Shown here: piece by piece, positions 55,778 to 64,000 of the stretch
Layout of the letters: each line of letters begins with the position of its first letter
Position numbering within the stretch: the first letter of the stretch is position 1
From: Skermanella mucosa
GTDB taxonomy: Bacteria > Pseudomonadota > Alphaproteobacteria > Azospirillales > Azospirillaceae
DNA length: 64,000 nt
Direction of reading: 5' to 3'
NCBI RefSeq assembly: GCF_016765655.2
Contig: NZ_CP086106.1
Span: forward strand, 1,610,501 to 1,674,500
Position numbers and translations under genes: made by a program
The notes under the pieces: generated by a model
What the model saw: the letters and a program-made list of their open reading frames with translations, nothing else
What the model was told of the DNA's origin: nothing
Database searches by the model: none

Positions 55778-57448
55778 TCACCCCCAGAAAGGCTCGGCCT
55801 TCTCGTAGTCGCGCCACCGGTCGGGCAGGTCGGCCATGTGCCGGCGCATCCGCCGCTCCAGCCAGTCGGCGAAGTCGCCCGCCGCCCGCCGGACGTCGCG
55901 CCCGGCATCGGCCGAAAGGGCGTCGATCATGCGGCGGCTGACCGCGGCGTCGTTCAGGGTGCCCAGCAGATCCTGCAGGGCCTCGACCGACTCCAGGTAG
56001 GGGCGGACCGAGCCGGCGGGATAGAGGCCGCGGAAGAACTCGACTGCGTAGCGCAGCTTCTTGAAGCTGATGCGCAGCTGGTGCCGCTGGTCGGCGTCCA
56101 GCTTTCGGATCTGCCGCCCCGACTTGCGGGACTTGCGGTGCCGCAGGTCCAGCCAGCTCCCGGCCAGGTCCGCCATCGGCCGGGCCAGGAGCAACCGGAC
56201 GTCGGGCGCGGAGTCCTCGTTCCAGCGTCCGGACTCCAGCCAGCCGCCGAGGCCCAGCATCAACGTCGTGTAGCGCGGCGCGTGCAGCGCCTCGACCGCG
56301 CGGGCGTGGGCGGAGCGGCGCGAGTCCGCGATGGCCTGGCCCAGCAGGCGGACGCCCTCGTCGCTGCCCTGCTTCTCGGCATAGGGCTCGAAGAAGAGAG
56401 TCTGGAGGTTGTCCCAGTCGCGGGCCGGACCCAGGCGTTCGGCCAGCCACTTGACCTCGTCCTTCAGCATCCGCGCGTCGGGCGACGCGATGACGTCGTC
56501 GAACAGGGTCAGCGCGGAGCGCAGGCGCCGCAGGGCCACCCGCATCTGGTGGATGCCCTCGGCTTCCACTCCCGCCACGGCGCAGGCCTGGTTGGCGAGC
56601 GCATGGCTCATGCAGTTGCGCACGATGTGGCGGAAGCTCTCGGCCACCGTGGTGGCCGGCGTCAGGCCCAGGGGAGGAGCCTTCGAAAACCGGGGCAGGG
56701 CGCCCGTGACCAGGGCGAACCCGGCCTCCGCCTTGCTCTCCGTCGCGATGCGCAGCGGCACGATCCGCTGGAGTTCGTGGGCCAGCTCGAACAGGGCGGT
56801 GATCGATCCCGCCTTCAGCTCCAGCTCGATCTCGCTGATCGGCCGGTGCGCGACGCCCGCCCGGATCTCGCCGGTGTCGAGGGCAACCTCGATCGCGGTC
56901 AGCGGATCGGGCCTGAGCATCAGGGTGGTGCGCTGGAAGTCCGTCAGGAACATCGGCCGGATCGCCGGAAGCGCGTCCTGCGGCACGACCTCGCGCACCC
57001 CGTCCAGGGTGAGCAGGGAGATGTCGGGATCGTCGGAGGGGATCTGCCACTCCCATTCGCGCCGGACCGCCACGGCCGCCGCGTCTCCCGGCGTCCCGCT
57101 GTTCATGGTCTTGACCGCCTGGATCCGCTGGGCGCCCTGGCGGCGCACGCGCAGCGCTACCCCATAGGCCGCAAGCGCCAGGTCCGGCGTGTCGTAGTAG
57201 AGGGTATAGAGGCGCTGGCTGGCCGCCGTGCCGTGCTGCAGCCCGACCAGGGCCGGATGCCTCACCAGCCGGGCGAGATTGCCCGGGGCGACGTACAGCT
57301 TCAGCTCGATCTCCCGCGCCGCCTGCGGCGGTGCGGGCGCCGTCCCGGGAAAGTCCTTTTCCGGTGGAGCCGTGTCCGTCGATTGCAGGTTCGTGCTGTC
57401 GCGGTTGTTCGGCACGGGCGGTGCAGCCTCGCTGGTCGGGAGCATCAT
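55778..57448 (-). CDS. CYTH and CHAD domain protein, inorganic triphosphatase-like
   Basis: 556 residues. CYTH domain at about 45-240 (EIELKLYVAPGNLARLV, the ExExK signature; RRQGAQRIQAVKT), then a CHAD helical domain with conserved histidines (EGIHQMRVALRRLRSAL and HQLRISFKKLRYAVEFF). CYTH proteins hydrolyse triphosphates; CHAD domains bind polyphosphate. With sixA, ppk1 and ppx nearby it fits polyphosphate metabolism. A Pro/Thr-rich N-terminal stretch precedes the CYTH domain. Confidence 0.92.
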   Translation of the reverse strand: MMLPTSEAAPPVPNNRDSTNLQSTDTAPPEKDFPGTAPAPPQAAREIELKLYVAPGNLARLVRHPALVGLQHGTAASQRLYTLYYDTPDLALAAYGVALRVRRQGAQRIQAVKTMNSGTPGDAAAVAVRREWEWQIPSDDPDISLLTLDGVREVVPQDALPAIRPMFLTDFQRTTLMLRPDPLTAIEVALDTGEIRAGVAHRPISEIELELKAGSITALFELAHELQRIVPLRIATESKAEAGFALVTGALPRFSKAPPLGLTPATTVAESFRHIVRNCMSHALANQACAVAGVEAEGIHQMRVALRRLRSALTLFDDVIASPDARMLKDEVKWLAERLGPARDWDNLQTLFFEPYAEKQGSDEGVRLLGQAIADSRRSAHARAVEALHAPRYTTLMLGLGGWLESGRWNEDSAPDVRLLLARPMADLAGSWLDLRHRKSRKSGRQIRKLDADQRHQLRISFKKLRYAVEFFRGLYPAGSVRPYLESVEALQDLLGTLNDAAVSRRMIDALSADAGRDVRRAAGDFADWLERRMRRHMADLPDRWRDYEKAEPFWG

Positions 57449-57481
57449 CCTTTTGTAGATACTAGACCGCCGTGCCCAGCG

Positions 57482-58000
57482 TTAAGTTAATTTTTTCGGA
57501 AGGACGAGGCCGGCGAGCGTTCCCGCGCGCGACCCGATGTCGCTCCAGGAGCCTTGGGCGAAGGTGAGCACCGCCAGCGCGGCCGTCGGGAACTTGCCGG
57601 CGAGACTGCGCAGGAGGGAGGCGTCGCCATCTCCCGCCAGATCCTGCGCCAGATCGTGCAGATCGGGGTTATGGGCGACCAGCAGGACCGTCGCGGCATC
57701 GTCGGGCAACCGGCGAAGCCGCTCCAGCAGCGCATTCTCGCCGCTCAGGTACAGCCCACGATCGTATTCGGCAGGCACCTGGCCGGTTCCCAGCTGGGCC
57801 GTGACCAACCCCAGGGTATCGACCGCGCGGCGCGCCGTGGAGCAGAGGATGACGTCGGGGTGGAAACCTTCGCCGCGCAGATGGCGGCCGATCAAGGTCG
57901 CGGCGCGGGCCCCCCGGGGAGCCAAGGGCCGGTCATGGTCATCGAGGGAAGGATCGTTCCAGGCGGATTTGGCGTGCCGGAGCAGGTAAAGCGTCTTCAT
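57482..58000 (-). CDS. sixA: SixA-type histidine phosphatase
   Basis: 172 residues. The phosphohistidine motif LRHAKSAW at the N terminus, DHDRPLAPRGARAA, CSTARRAVDTL, and the second histidine in LLVAHNPDLHDLAQDL. SixA-like enzymes dephosphorylate histidine phosphotransfer proteins. It lies 33 bases upstream of the CYTH-CHAD gene, same strand, and divergent from ppk1. Confidence 0.9.
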   Translation of the reverse strand: MKTLYLLRHAKSAWNDPSLDDHDRPLAPRGARAATLIGRHLRGEGFHPDVILCSTARRAVDTLGLVTAQLGTGQVPAEYDRGLYLSGENALLERLRRLPDDAATVLLVAHNPDLHDLAQDLAGDGDASLLRSLAGKFPTAALAVLTFAQGSWSDIGSRAGTLAGLVLPKKLT

Positions 58001-58151
58001 TGCGTTGACGTGAGCCTCAAGGTATTCCCTATTCGGGTTCGGCTGGCGCGGATGCCGCGGAATCCGGCAACGTTTACCGTCCGCCTGTCAAAGCGTAACC
58101 GAGTCGCGCTATCGTGACCATTCCGTTAATCGTTTGAGCCCCGAGGAAGCC

Positions 58152-60299
58152 GTGACCAGCGCGCAGGAAATCGAGACCCCCGAGATCGATCCAACCTCTC
58201 CGGACCGGTTCATCAACCGTGAACTGTCCTGGCTGGCGTTCAACCAGAGGGTCCTCGAGGAATCGCTCAACGTGAGCCATCCGCTGCTGGAGCGGCTGCG
58301 GTTCCTGTCGATCTCCGCCAGCAACCTGGACGAATTCTACATGGTCCGCGTCGCGGGCTTGAAGGCCCAGGTCCGGGCCGGGATCACGACGCTGTCCGAC
58401 GACAATCTCGGCCCGTCCCAGCAGCTCGCCGCCGTCAACCAGCGCGTGATCGAACTGATGCGCGACCAGCAGAACGGCTGGAGGACGCTCCGGAAGGAAC
58501 TGCGCGAGGCCGGGATCACCGTGGTGGACCCCAGCGAGCTCACCGATGGCGAGATGGACTGGCTGGAAGCCCGGTTCCTCGACGACATCTTCCCGCTCCT
58601 GACGCCCATCGCGGTCGATCCGGCCCATCCTTTCCCGTTCATCCCGAACCTGGGGTTCAGCCTGGCGCTCCAGCTCTACGACCCGGACCGCAGCCAGAAC
58701 CTGGACGCCCTGCTGCCGATGCCGTCCCAGCTCGAACGCTTCGTCCGGCTGCCGGGGTCCGACGTCCGGTTCGTCCTTCTGGAACAGCTCGTCCTGCTGT
58801 TCCTCGACCGGATCTTCCCGGCGCCGTTCAAGCTGACCGGGCACGGGGTGTTCCGGATCCTGCGCGACAGCGAGATGGAGATCGACGAGGAGGCGGAGGA
58901 CCTGGTCCGCACCTTCGAGAGCGCGCTGAAGCGCCGCCGGCGCGGCAGCGTCATCCGGCTGGCGGTCAATATCGGGATGGCACCGGACCTGCGGGAGTTC
59001 CTGCGCCATCAGCTCTCCGTCTCCAACGACGACGTGTTCGTGCTGGAAGGGCTGATCGGCCTCGCCGATACCAAGCAGCTCATCATCGAGGAGCGCCCAG
59101 ATCTCGTCTTCCCGCCCTACAACGCCCGCTTCCCCGAGCGGATCCGCGATTTCGGCGGCGACTGCTTCGCGGCGATCCGGCACAAGGACATCGTCGTCCA
59201 CCATCCGTACGAAAGCTTCGACGTGGTGGTGCAGTTCCTGCGCCAGGCGGCGCGCGACCCGGCGGTGGTCGCGATCAAGCAGACGCTGTACCGGACCAGC
59301 AAGAACTCGCCCATCGTCGCGGCCCTGATCGAGGCGGCGGAGGCCGGCAAGACGGTCACCGCCATGGTCGAGCTGAAGGCCCGCTTCGACGAGGAGGCCA
59401 ACATCCAGTGGGCGCGCGACCTTGAGCGCGCCGGAGCCCAGGTGGTCTACGGCTTCGTCGACCTGAAGACCCACGCCAAGGTGTCGCTGGTGGTCCGGCG
59501 CGAGGCCAAGGGCCTGCGCAGCTACGTCCATTTCGGCACCGGCAACTACCATCCGATCACGGCCAAGGTCTACACCGACCTGTCTTTCTTCACCTGCGAC
59601 CCGGCGCTGTGCCACGACGCCGCCTTCATGTTCAACTACATGACCGGCTACGCGACGCCGAAGTCGCTGGAGAAGGTCTCCATAGCCCCCCTCGCGCTGC
59701 GCGAGAAGCTGGTCGAGCTGATCGACCGGGAGATCGACTTCGCCCGCGCCGGGAAGCCGGCCCGGATCTGGGTCAAGCTGAACTCGCTGGTCGACTCCCG
59801 CCTGATCGACAAGCTCTACGAGGCCTCCCAGGCAGGCGTCCTGATCGACTTGATCATGCGCGGCATCTGCTGCCTGCGCCCCGGCGTGCCGGGCCTGTCC
59901 GACAATATCAGGGTCAAGAGCATCGTCGGCCGGTTCCTGGAGCATGGCCGGATCATCTGCTTCGGAAACGGCCACGTCCTGCCGTCGCCCGAGGCCAAGG
60001 TCTTCATCTCCTCGGCCGACTGGATGCCGCGCAACCTGGACCGGCGCATCGAGACCCTGGTGCCGATCGAGAACCCGACGGTCCATCAGCAGATCCTGGA
60101 CCAGATCATGGTCGCCAACCTGAAGGACGAGGCACAGAGCTGGTATCTGGCTTCCGACGGCTCCTACCGGCGGGCGAAGGTCGACAAGGATGCTTTCAGC
60201 GCCCATACCTATTTCATGACCAACCCCAGCCTGTCCGGCCGCGGCAGCGCGATCTCCGGGGCGCGGATTCCGCCGCGCCTGGTCCTCCAATCCAAGTAG
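58152..60299 (+). CDS. ppk1: Polyphosphate kinase 1
   Basis: 715 residues from a GTG at 58152, which has GAGGAAG just upstream; a TTG at 58134 is an alternative. N domain [20 protein letters not shown] domain, and two phospholipase-D-like C domains. The phosphohistidine region is [14 protein letters not shown] and the active-site neighbourhood is [17 protein letters not shown]. It polymerises ATP gamma-phosphate into polyphosphate. ppx follows in 33 bases. Confidence 0.96.
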   Translation: MTSAQEIETPEIDPTSPDRFINRELSWLAFNQRVLEESLNVSHPLLERLRFLSISASNLDEFYMVRVAGLKAQVRAGITTLSDDNLGPSQQLAAVNQRVIELMRDQQNGWRTLRKELREAGITVVDPSELTDGEMDWLEARFLDDIFPLLTPIAVDPAHPFPFIPNLGFSLALQLYDPDRSQNLDALLPMPSQLERFVRLPGSDVRFVLLEQLVLLFLDRIFPAPFKLTGHGVFRILRDSEMEIDEEAEDLVRTFESALKRRRRGSVIRLAVNIGMAPDLREFLRHQLSVSNDDVFVLEGLIGLADTKQLIIEERPDLVFPPYNARFPERIRDFGGDCFAAIRHKDIVVHHPYESFDVVVQFLRQAARDPAVVAIKQTLYRTSKNSPIVAALIEAAEAGKTVTAMVELKARFDEEANIQWARDLERAGAQVVYGFVDLKTHAKVSLVVRREAKGLRSYVHFGTGNYHPITAKVYTDLSFFTCDPALCHDAAFMFNYMTGYATPKSLEKVSIAPLALREKLVELIDREIDFARAGKPARIWVKLNSLVDSRLIDKLYEASQAGVLIDLIMRGICCLRPGVPGLSDNIRVKSIVGRFLEHGRIICFGNGHVLPSPEAKVFISSADWMPRNLDRRIETLVPIENPTVHQQILDQIMVANLKDEAQSWYLASDGSYRRAKVDKDAFSAHTYFMTNPSLSGRGSAISGARIPPRLVLQSK

Positions 60300-60331
60300 C
60301 AAGTCCATAAAGGCGCGACGGGCACCACGAC

Positions 60332-61846
60332 ATGACCCTCACCCTCGATCGGCGTCCGGCGGCCGACCTCCAGCGTTCCGAACGGATCGCGGTGATCGAC
60401 ATCGGCTCAAACTCGATCCGGCTCGTCGTCTATGACGGCCTGCACCGGGCGCCCGTGCCCCTGTTCAACGAGAAGATCATGTGCGGGCTGGGCCGCACCG
60501 TCGAGAAGACCGGCCGGCTGAACCCGGAAGGCGTGACGCTGGCGCTGGACAACATCGCCCGGTTCGGCCGCCTGATCGACGGCATGGATGTCGGCCGGAC
60601 CGAGGTGCTGGCGACGGCCGCGGTGCGCGACGCCGCCGACGGCGTCGATTTCGTCAAGGCGGTCAATGCCAGGACCGGCCTGACCGTCCGCACGATCGCC
60701 GGCGAGGAGGAGGCGCGCCTGTCGGCGATGGGGGTGCTTTCGGGCACGCCGGGCGCCGACGGGCTGATGGGCGACCTGGGCGGCGGCAGCCTGGAACTGG
60801 TCGGCCTGGACCGCGGCGCCATCGGTCCCCAGGTCACCATGCCGCTCGGTCCCCTGCGGCTTCTCGAGTCCTGCGGCGGCAAGATCGCCGCGGCGGCCCG
60901 GACCATCGACCAGCACCTTCAGGCGCTGCCCTGGCTGGCGCAGCACAAGGGCCGCCCCTTCTATCCGGTGGGCGGAAGCTGGCGCGCGCTGGCGAAGCTG
61001 CACATGGAGCAGGTCAACCATCCGCTCCACGTCATCCATCACTACACGGTCGGCGGCGCCCAGCTCCGCGACTTCGCCGGGGAGATATCCCGTCTCAACC
61101 GCGCGTCCCTGGACAAGGTGTCCGGCGTGTCGAGGCGCCGGTCGGACACGCTTCCCCTGGCGGCGCTGGCACTCGAACGGCTGCTGGCGATCGTCGCGCC
61201 GTCCGAGGTGGTCTTCTCCGCCCATGGCCTGCGCGAGGGGCTGCTGTTCGACATGCTCGGCGCGCAGGAGCAGCGGGAAGACCCGCTGATCAGCGCCTGC
61301 GCCGGGCTGGCCAAGCGGATCGGCCGGTTCGACCAGGGGGAGATCATCACGAACTGGACGGCGTCCCTGTTCGCCGGCGAGGACGAGGTGTCGGCCCGGC
61401 TGCGCCGCGCCTCCTGCCTGCTCAGCGATCTCGGCTGGTCGGAGCACCCGGACTATCGGGCCGAGCATGCCTATATGCGGATCCTGCGCATGCCCTTCGC
61501 CGGCATCGACCATGGGGAGCGGGCTTTCCTGGCCCTGGTCGCCTATGCGCGCTACGGCGGCCGGATCGACGATCCGATGGTGGCGGTGGCGCGCGGCCTG
61601 GTCCAGGAGGGCAGGGCGGCGAAGGCGGGCATCCTCGGCCTGGCGCTCCGCCTCGCCCAGACGCTGACCGGCGGCGTGGCCGCGCTGCTTCAGCGCACCA
61701 GCCTGTCGATCGATGAGGAGGCCCTGATCCTCTGCGTTCCGGAAGACGCCCGGGTGCTGGTCGGCGACACGGTCCAGCGCCGCCTGGACGCGGTCGCCAA
61801 GGGGCTCAACCGGCGGGGCGAGATCGTGATCGCGCCGCCGAGATAG
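60332..61846 (+). CDS. ppx: Exopolyphosphatase Ppx/GppA family
   Basis: 504 residues. ASKHA fold: IDIGSNSIRLVVYDG (phosphate 1), ATAAVRDAADG, GEEEARLSAMG and DLGGGSLELVGL. The C-terminal half contains an HD-like helical region. It removes terminal phosphates from polyphosphate or pppGpp. Co-oriented with ppk1, 33 bases apart, so synthesis and breakdown of polyphosphate are encoded together. Confidence 0.94.
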   Translation: MTLTLDRRPAADLQRSERIAVIDIGSNSIRLVVYDGLHRAPVPLFNEKIMCGLGRTVEKTGRLNPEGVTLALDNIARFGRLIDGMDVGRTEVLATAAVRDAADGVDFVKAVNARTGLTVRTIAGEEEARLSAMGVLSGTPGADGLMGDLGGGSLELVGLDRGAIGPQVTMPLGPLRLLESCGGKIAAAARTIDQHLQALPWLAQHKGRPFYPVGGSWRALAKLHMEQVNHPLHVIHHYTVGGAQLRDFAGEISRLNRASLDKVSGVSRRRSDTLPLAALALERLLAIVAPSEVVFSAHGLREGLLFDMLGAQEQREDPLISACAGLAKRIGRFDQGEIITNWTASLFAGEDEVSARLRRASCLLSDLGWSEHPDYRAEHAYMRILRMPFAGIDHGERAFLALVAYARYGGRIDDPMVAVARGLVQEGRAAKAGILGLALRLAQTLTGGVAALLQRTSLSIDEEALILCVPEDARVLVGDTVQRRLDAVAKGLNRRGEIVIAPPR

Positions 61847-61924
61847 GTCGTTGGGCGCGGGCTGGAGCGGTTTTCGACCAGATCGAACCGTTCCGGCCCA
61901 CATGGCCTGCCGTTCCATTCGCCG

Positions 61925-62017
61925 CGATGCGTTGGGCCACGGCCCAACCTAAGGTTTACGCGGAGCGGCGAAGATTCGGGCCGTCGATCGTAGGTTGGGC
62001 CGTGGCCCAACGCATCG
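61925..62017. repeat. REPIN-like element, perfect 26-bp inverted repeat
   Basis: Arms at 61925-61950 and 61992-62017 are perfect reverse complements over 26 bases, with a 41-base spacer. Each arm is itself a hairpin (gttgggccacggcccaac). The element lies between convergent ppx and rnd. The layout is like REP doublets of about 95 bases; compare 25933-26029. It could also help terminate both transcripts. Confidence 0.65.
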
Positions 62018-62058
62018 GTCCGGCTGCCCCGGGCGGATCGACCTGATCGGGCACGGCT

Positions 62059-63219
62059 CTAACGGTCCGCGTCCAGCGGAACCAGCTTGACCCGCTTGTC
62101 CTCGATCGCCAGGGCGACGCGCCCATGCTTCAGCTTCAGCGCCAGGTCGCCGAACAGCTCGCGGCGCCAGCCCTTGAAGGCCGGCACCGGGGCTTCGTCG
62201 TCGGCGGCGATCGCTTCCAGGTCGGCCGAGCTGGCTACCAGCTTGGTCGCCACCTGCTCGTCCTCGCACCGCATCTTCAGCAGGACGCGCAGCAGCTCGA
62301 CTATGGGTGCCAGGCCCGGAGGCAGTTCGGCCCTGGGTTCCCCGGTCGGGCATTCGCCGACCGGCATGGAGACGCCGCGCTCCACCGCCGCCAGCAGCTC
62401 GGTTCCCCAGCGGCCCTCGGCGACGCTTTTCCCCAGCCCCCGGGTGCGGGCAAGGTCGTCCACCGACCTGGGAGCGTGGGAGGCTATCTCCAGCAGGGCC
62501 TCGTCCCGCAGCACCCGGGAGCGCGGGATATCCTTGCGCTGGGCCTCGCGCTCGCGCCACGCGGCAAGCTCCTTGAGGATGGCGAGGAAGCGCGGCTTGT
62601 CGGTGCGGACCTTGAGCCGCTTCCAGGCGTCGTCCGGCTCGACCCGGTACGTGGCCGGGTCGGTCAGCACGGCCATTTCCTCTTCCAGCCAGCTTGCGCG
62701 GTCGGTGCGCTCCAGGCGGCGCTTCAACTTCTCGTAGGCCGGGCGAAGATGGGTCACGTCCGACAGGGCGTAGGTCAGCTGCCGCTCGGTCAGCGGGCGG
62801 GCCGACCAGTCGGTGAAGCGCGACGACTTGTCCACGCGCGCGCCGGCCAGCTTGGCGATCAGCGTCTCGTATCCGACGCTGTCGCCGAAGCCGCAGACCA
62901 TGGCGGCGACCTGGGTGTCGAACAGCGGCCTGGGGATCTCGCCGGCGAGATTGTGGAAGATCTCCACGTCCTGGCGCGCGGCATGGAAGACCTTGAGCAC
63001 CGACGGATCGCCCATCAGGCGGTAGAGCGGTGCCAGGTCGATGCCTTCGGCCAGCGGGTCGACCGCCGCGGCCTCATCGGGTCCGGCGATCTGGACCAGG
63101 CAGAGTTTGGGCCAGAACGTCTTCTCCCGCATGAATTCGGTGTCGACGGTGATGTATTCCGCCGCCTTGAGACGTTCGCACAACGCCTCCAGATCGGCTG
63201 TGGTCGAGATCAGGGTCAT
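62059..63219 (-). CDS. rnd: Ribonuclease D
   Basis: 386 residues from [20 protein letters not shown] at 63219. DEDD exonuclease marks: Exo [14 protein letters not shown], Exo [15 protein letters not shown], and Exo [23 protein letters not shown] domain after about 210 ([20 protein letters not shown]). It trims tRNA 3' ends. Divergent from aspS. Confidence 0.95.
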   Translation of the reverse strand: MTLISTTADLEALCERLKAAEYITVDTEFMREKTFWPKLCLVQIAGPDEAAAVDPLAEGIDLAPLYRLMGDPSVLKVFHAARQDVEIFHNLAGEIPRPLFDTQVAAMVCGFGDSVGYETLIAKLAGARVDKSSRFTDWSARPLTERQLTYALSDVTHLRPAYEKLKRRLERTDRASWLEEEMAVLTDPATYRVEPDDAWKRLKVRTDKPRFLAILKELAAWREREAQRKDIPRSRVLRDEALLEIASHAPRSVDDLARTRGLGKSVAEGRWGTELLAAVERGVSMPVGECPTGEPRAELPPGLAPIVELLRVLLKMRCEDEQVATKLVASSADLEAIAADDEAPVPAFKGWRRELFGDLALKLKHGRVALAIEDKRVKLVPLDADR

Positions 63220-63425
63220 GCAACAGTCATACAACACCGGAGGCGCCCGGAAAAGCGGGGCTGCTACAACTTGACAACCGGCTTGCATCCATGTGCTTCT
63301 GCGCCATCATCCAACCTCCAGGGCGGGATCGCGGGCCGATGCCCTTTGCGTCCCCCCTGGCCGAGCCGGCGCCGCGGCATTCCGTTTCGCGGCGCCCGAA
63401 ACTGTTATTTCAAGGTGCGCTCCCC

Positions 63426-64000
63426 ATGCATCCCTACCGGACCCACACCTGCGGTGCCCTGCGTGATACCGATGCCGGCCAGATCGTGCGCCTGTCGGGC
63501 TGGATCAATCGTAAGCGCGACCACGGCCAACTGCTGTTCATCGACCTGCGCGACCACTACGGCATGACGCAGTGCGTGATCGACAGCTCCAGCCCGCTGT
63601 TCCAGGTGGCCGAGGGGCTGCGCCTGGAATCGGTCGTCACGGTCACCGGCAAGGTCGTCGGCCGCACGCCCGAGACGATCAACGACAAGCTGCCGACCGG
63701 CAGGATCGAGGTCCAGATCCAGGAACTGGCGGTGCAGAGCGCCGCCGAGCCGCTGCCGCTGCAGGTCAACAGCGACGCCGACGCCGGCGAGGAGATCCGC
63801 CTGCGTTACCGGTTCCTGGACCTGCGGCGCGAGAAGATGCAGCAGAACATCCTGCTGCGCTCCCAAGTGATCGCGTCGGTCCGCCGCCGGATGATCGAGC
63901 AGGGCTTCAACGAGTACCAGACGCCGATCCTGACCGCCAGCAGCCCGGAGGGAGCCCGCGACTTCCTGGTGCCGAGCCGCATGCATCCCGGCAAGTTCTA
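63426..64000 (+). CDS. aspS: Aspartyl-tRNA synthetase (3' truncated by window edge)
   Basis: First 191 residues, open to the window end. [20 protein letters not shown] begins an OB-fold anticodon domain with [20 protein letters not shown] and [13 protein letters not shown]. Class II catalytic domain starts near [19 protein letters not shown], with [20 protein letters not shown]. Bacterial-type AspRS. Whether it is discriminating or non-discriminating cannot be judged from this part. Confidence 0.95.
   Translation, partial: MHPYRTHTCGALRDTDAGQIVRLSGWINRKRDHGQLLFIDLRDHYGMTQCVIDSSSPLFQVAEGLRLESVVTVTGKVVGRTPETINDKLPTGRIEVQIQELAVQSAAEPLPLQVNSDADAGEEIRLRYRFLDLRREKMQQNILLRSQVIASVRRRMIEQGFNEYQTPILTASSPEGARDFLVPSRMHPGKF

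Noticed and set aside
58074-60308. 744-codon open frame antisense to ppk1
   Set aside because: Mirrors the high-GC third-position pattern of ppk1 and has no recognisable domain.

Overview
The window is 64 kb of GC-rich, gene-dense bacterial chromosome. Gene content and order (rpsF-rpsR-DUF2232-rplI; fabD-fabG-acpP-fabF-mltG; lptF-lptG-surA-pdxA-rsmA; mlaE-mlaF; an Hda-type DnaA regulator; an aa3-type cytochrome oxidase subunit IV peptide) point to an alphaproteobacterium, most likely Rhodospirillales/Azospirillales (Azospirillum- or Skermanella-like). The taxon is inference; no rRNA or tRNA gene is present to anchor it.

Layout. 1-5.7 kb: the end of a surface-polysaccharide / sugar-nucleotide cluster on the + strand (rfbC fragment, an SDR epimerase, rfbA, a SAF-domain oxidoreductase, an AAA ATPase). 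5.7-10.6 kb: a loose, AT-richer accessory island with one small membrane protein and three NarL/LuxR-type regulators, one with a degenerate receiver, and long intergenic stretches. 10.6-16.7 kb, + strand: thioredoxin-like protein, YfgM-like protein, BamB, Der and a chemoreceptor. 16.7-25.3 kb, - strand: GNAT, SDR, PurF, CvpA, RadA, MlaF, MlaE and DnaB, with DnaA-box-like sites upstream of dnaB. 25.4-28.7 kb: two small unknown proteins (+) and the S6/S18/DUF2232/L9 operon (-). 29-33.6 kb: fatty acid synthesis (+). 33.6-37.2 kb (-): Hda, an AI-2E/PerM permease, a CDP-alcohol phosphatidyltransferase and a DUF2066 protein, divergent from purM-purN (37.3-39.1 kb), where purM appears to start with ATC. 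39.1-45.3 kb: a 48-residue oxidase subunit IV peptide, a FemAB/BioF2-like acetyltransferase, Ndk, an ABC-F ATPase, a second SDR, YicC and Gmk. 45.3-50.7 kb (-): LPS export, outer-membrane chaperone, PLP synthesis and 16S rRNA methylation. 50.9-53.8 kb (+): PepA, an orphan Csb2/Cas6-like protein, and HolC. 53.8-62 kb: an M1 peptidase and a polyphosphate neighbourhood (CYTH-CHAD, SixA, Ppk1, Ppx). 62-64 kb: RNase D and the start of aspS.

Most of the window is core housekeeping. The most unusual items are: (1) the 277-residue protein at 52415-53248, which looks like the Cas6-like half of the type I-U/I-G CRISPR protein Csb2, standing alone between pepA and holC with no CRISPR array or other cas gene; (2) the ATC start of purM; (3) a pair of DnaA-box-like sequences in the dnaB upstream region, with hdaA elsewhere in the window; (4) tandem 17-bp palindromes upstream of the polysaccharide epimerase; (5) two REPIN-like inverted-repeat elements; and (6) an inactive-receiver LuxR protein convergent with a canonical one.
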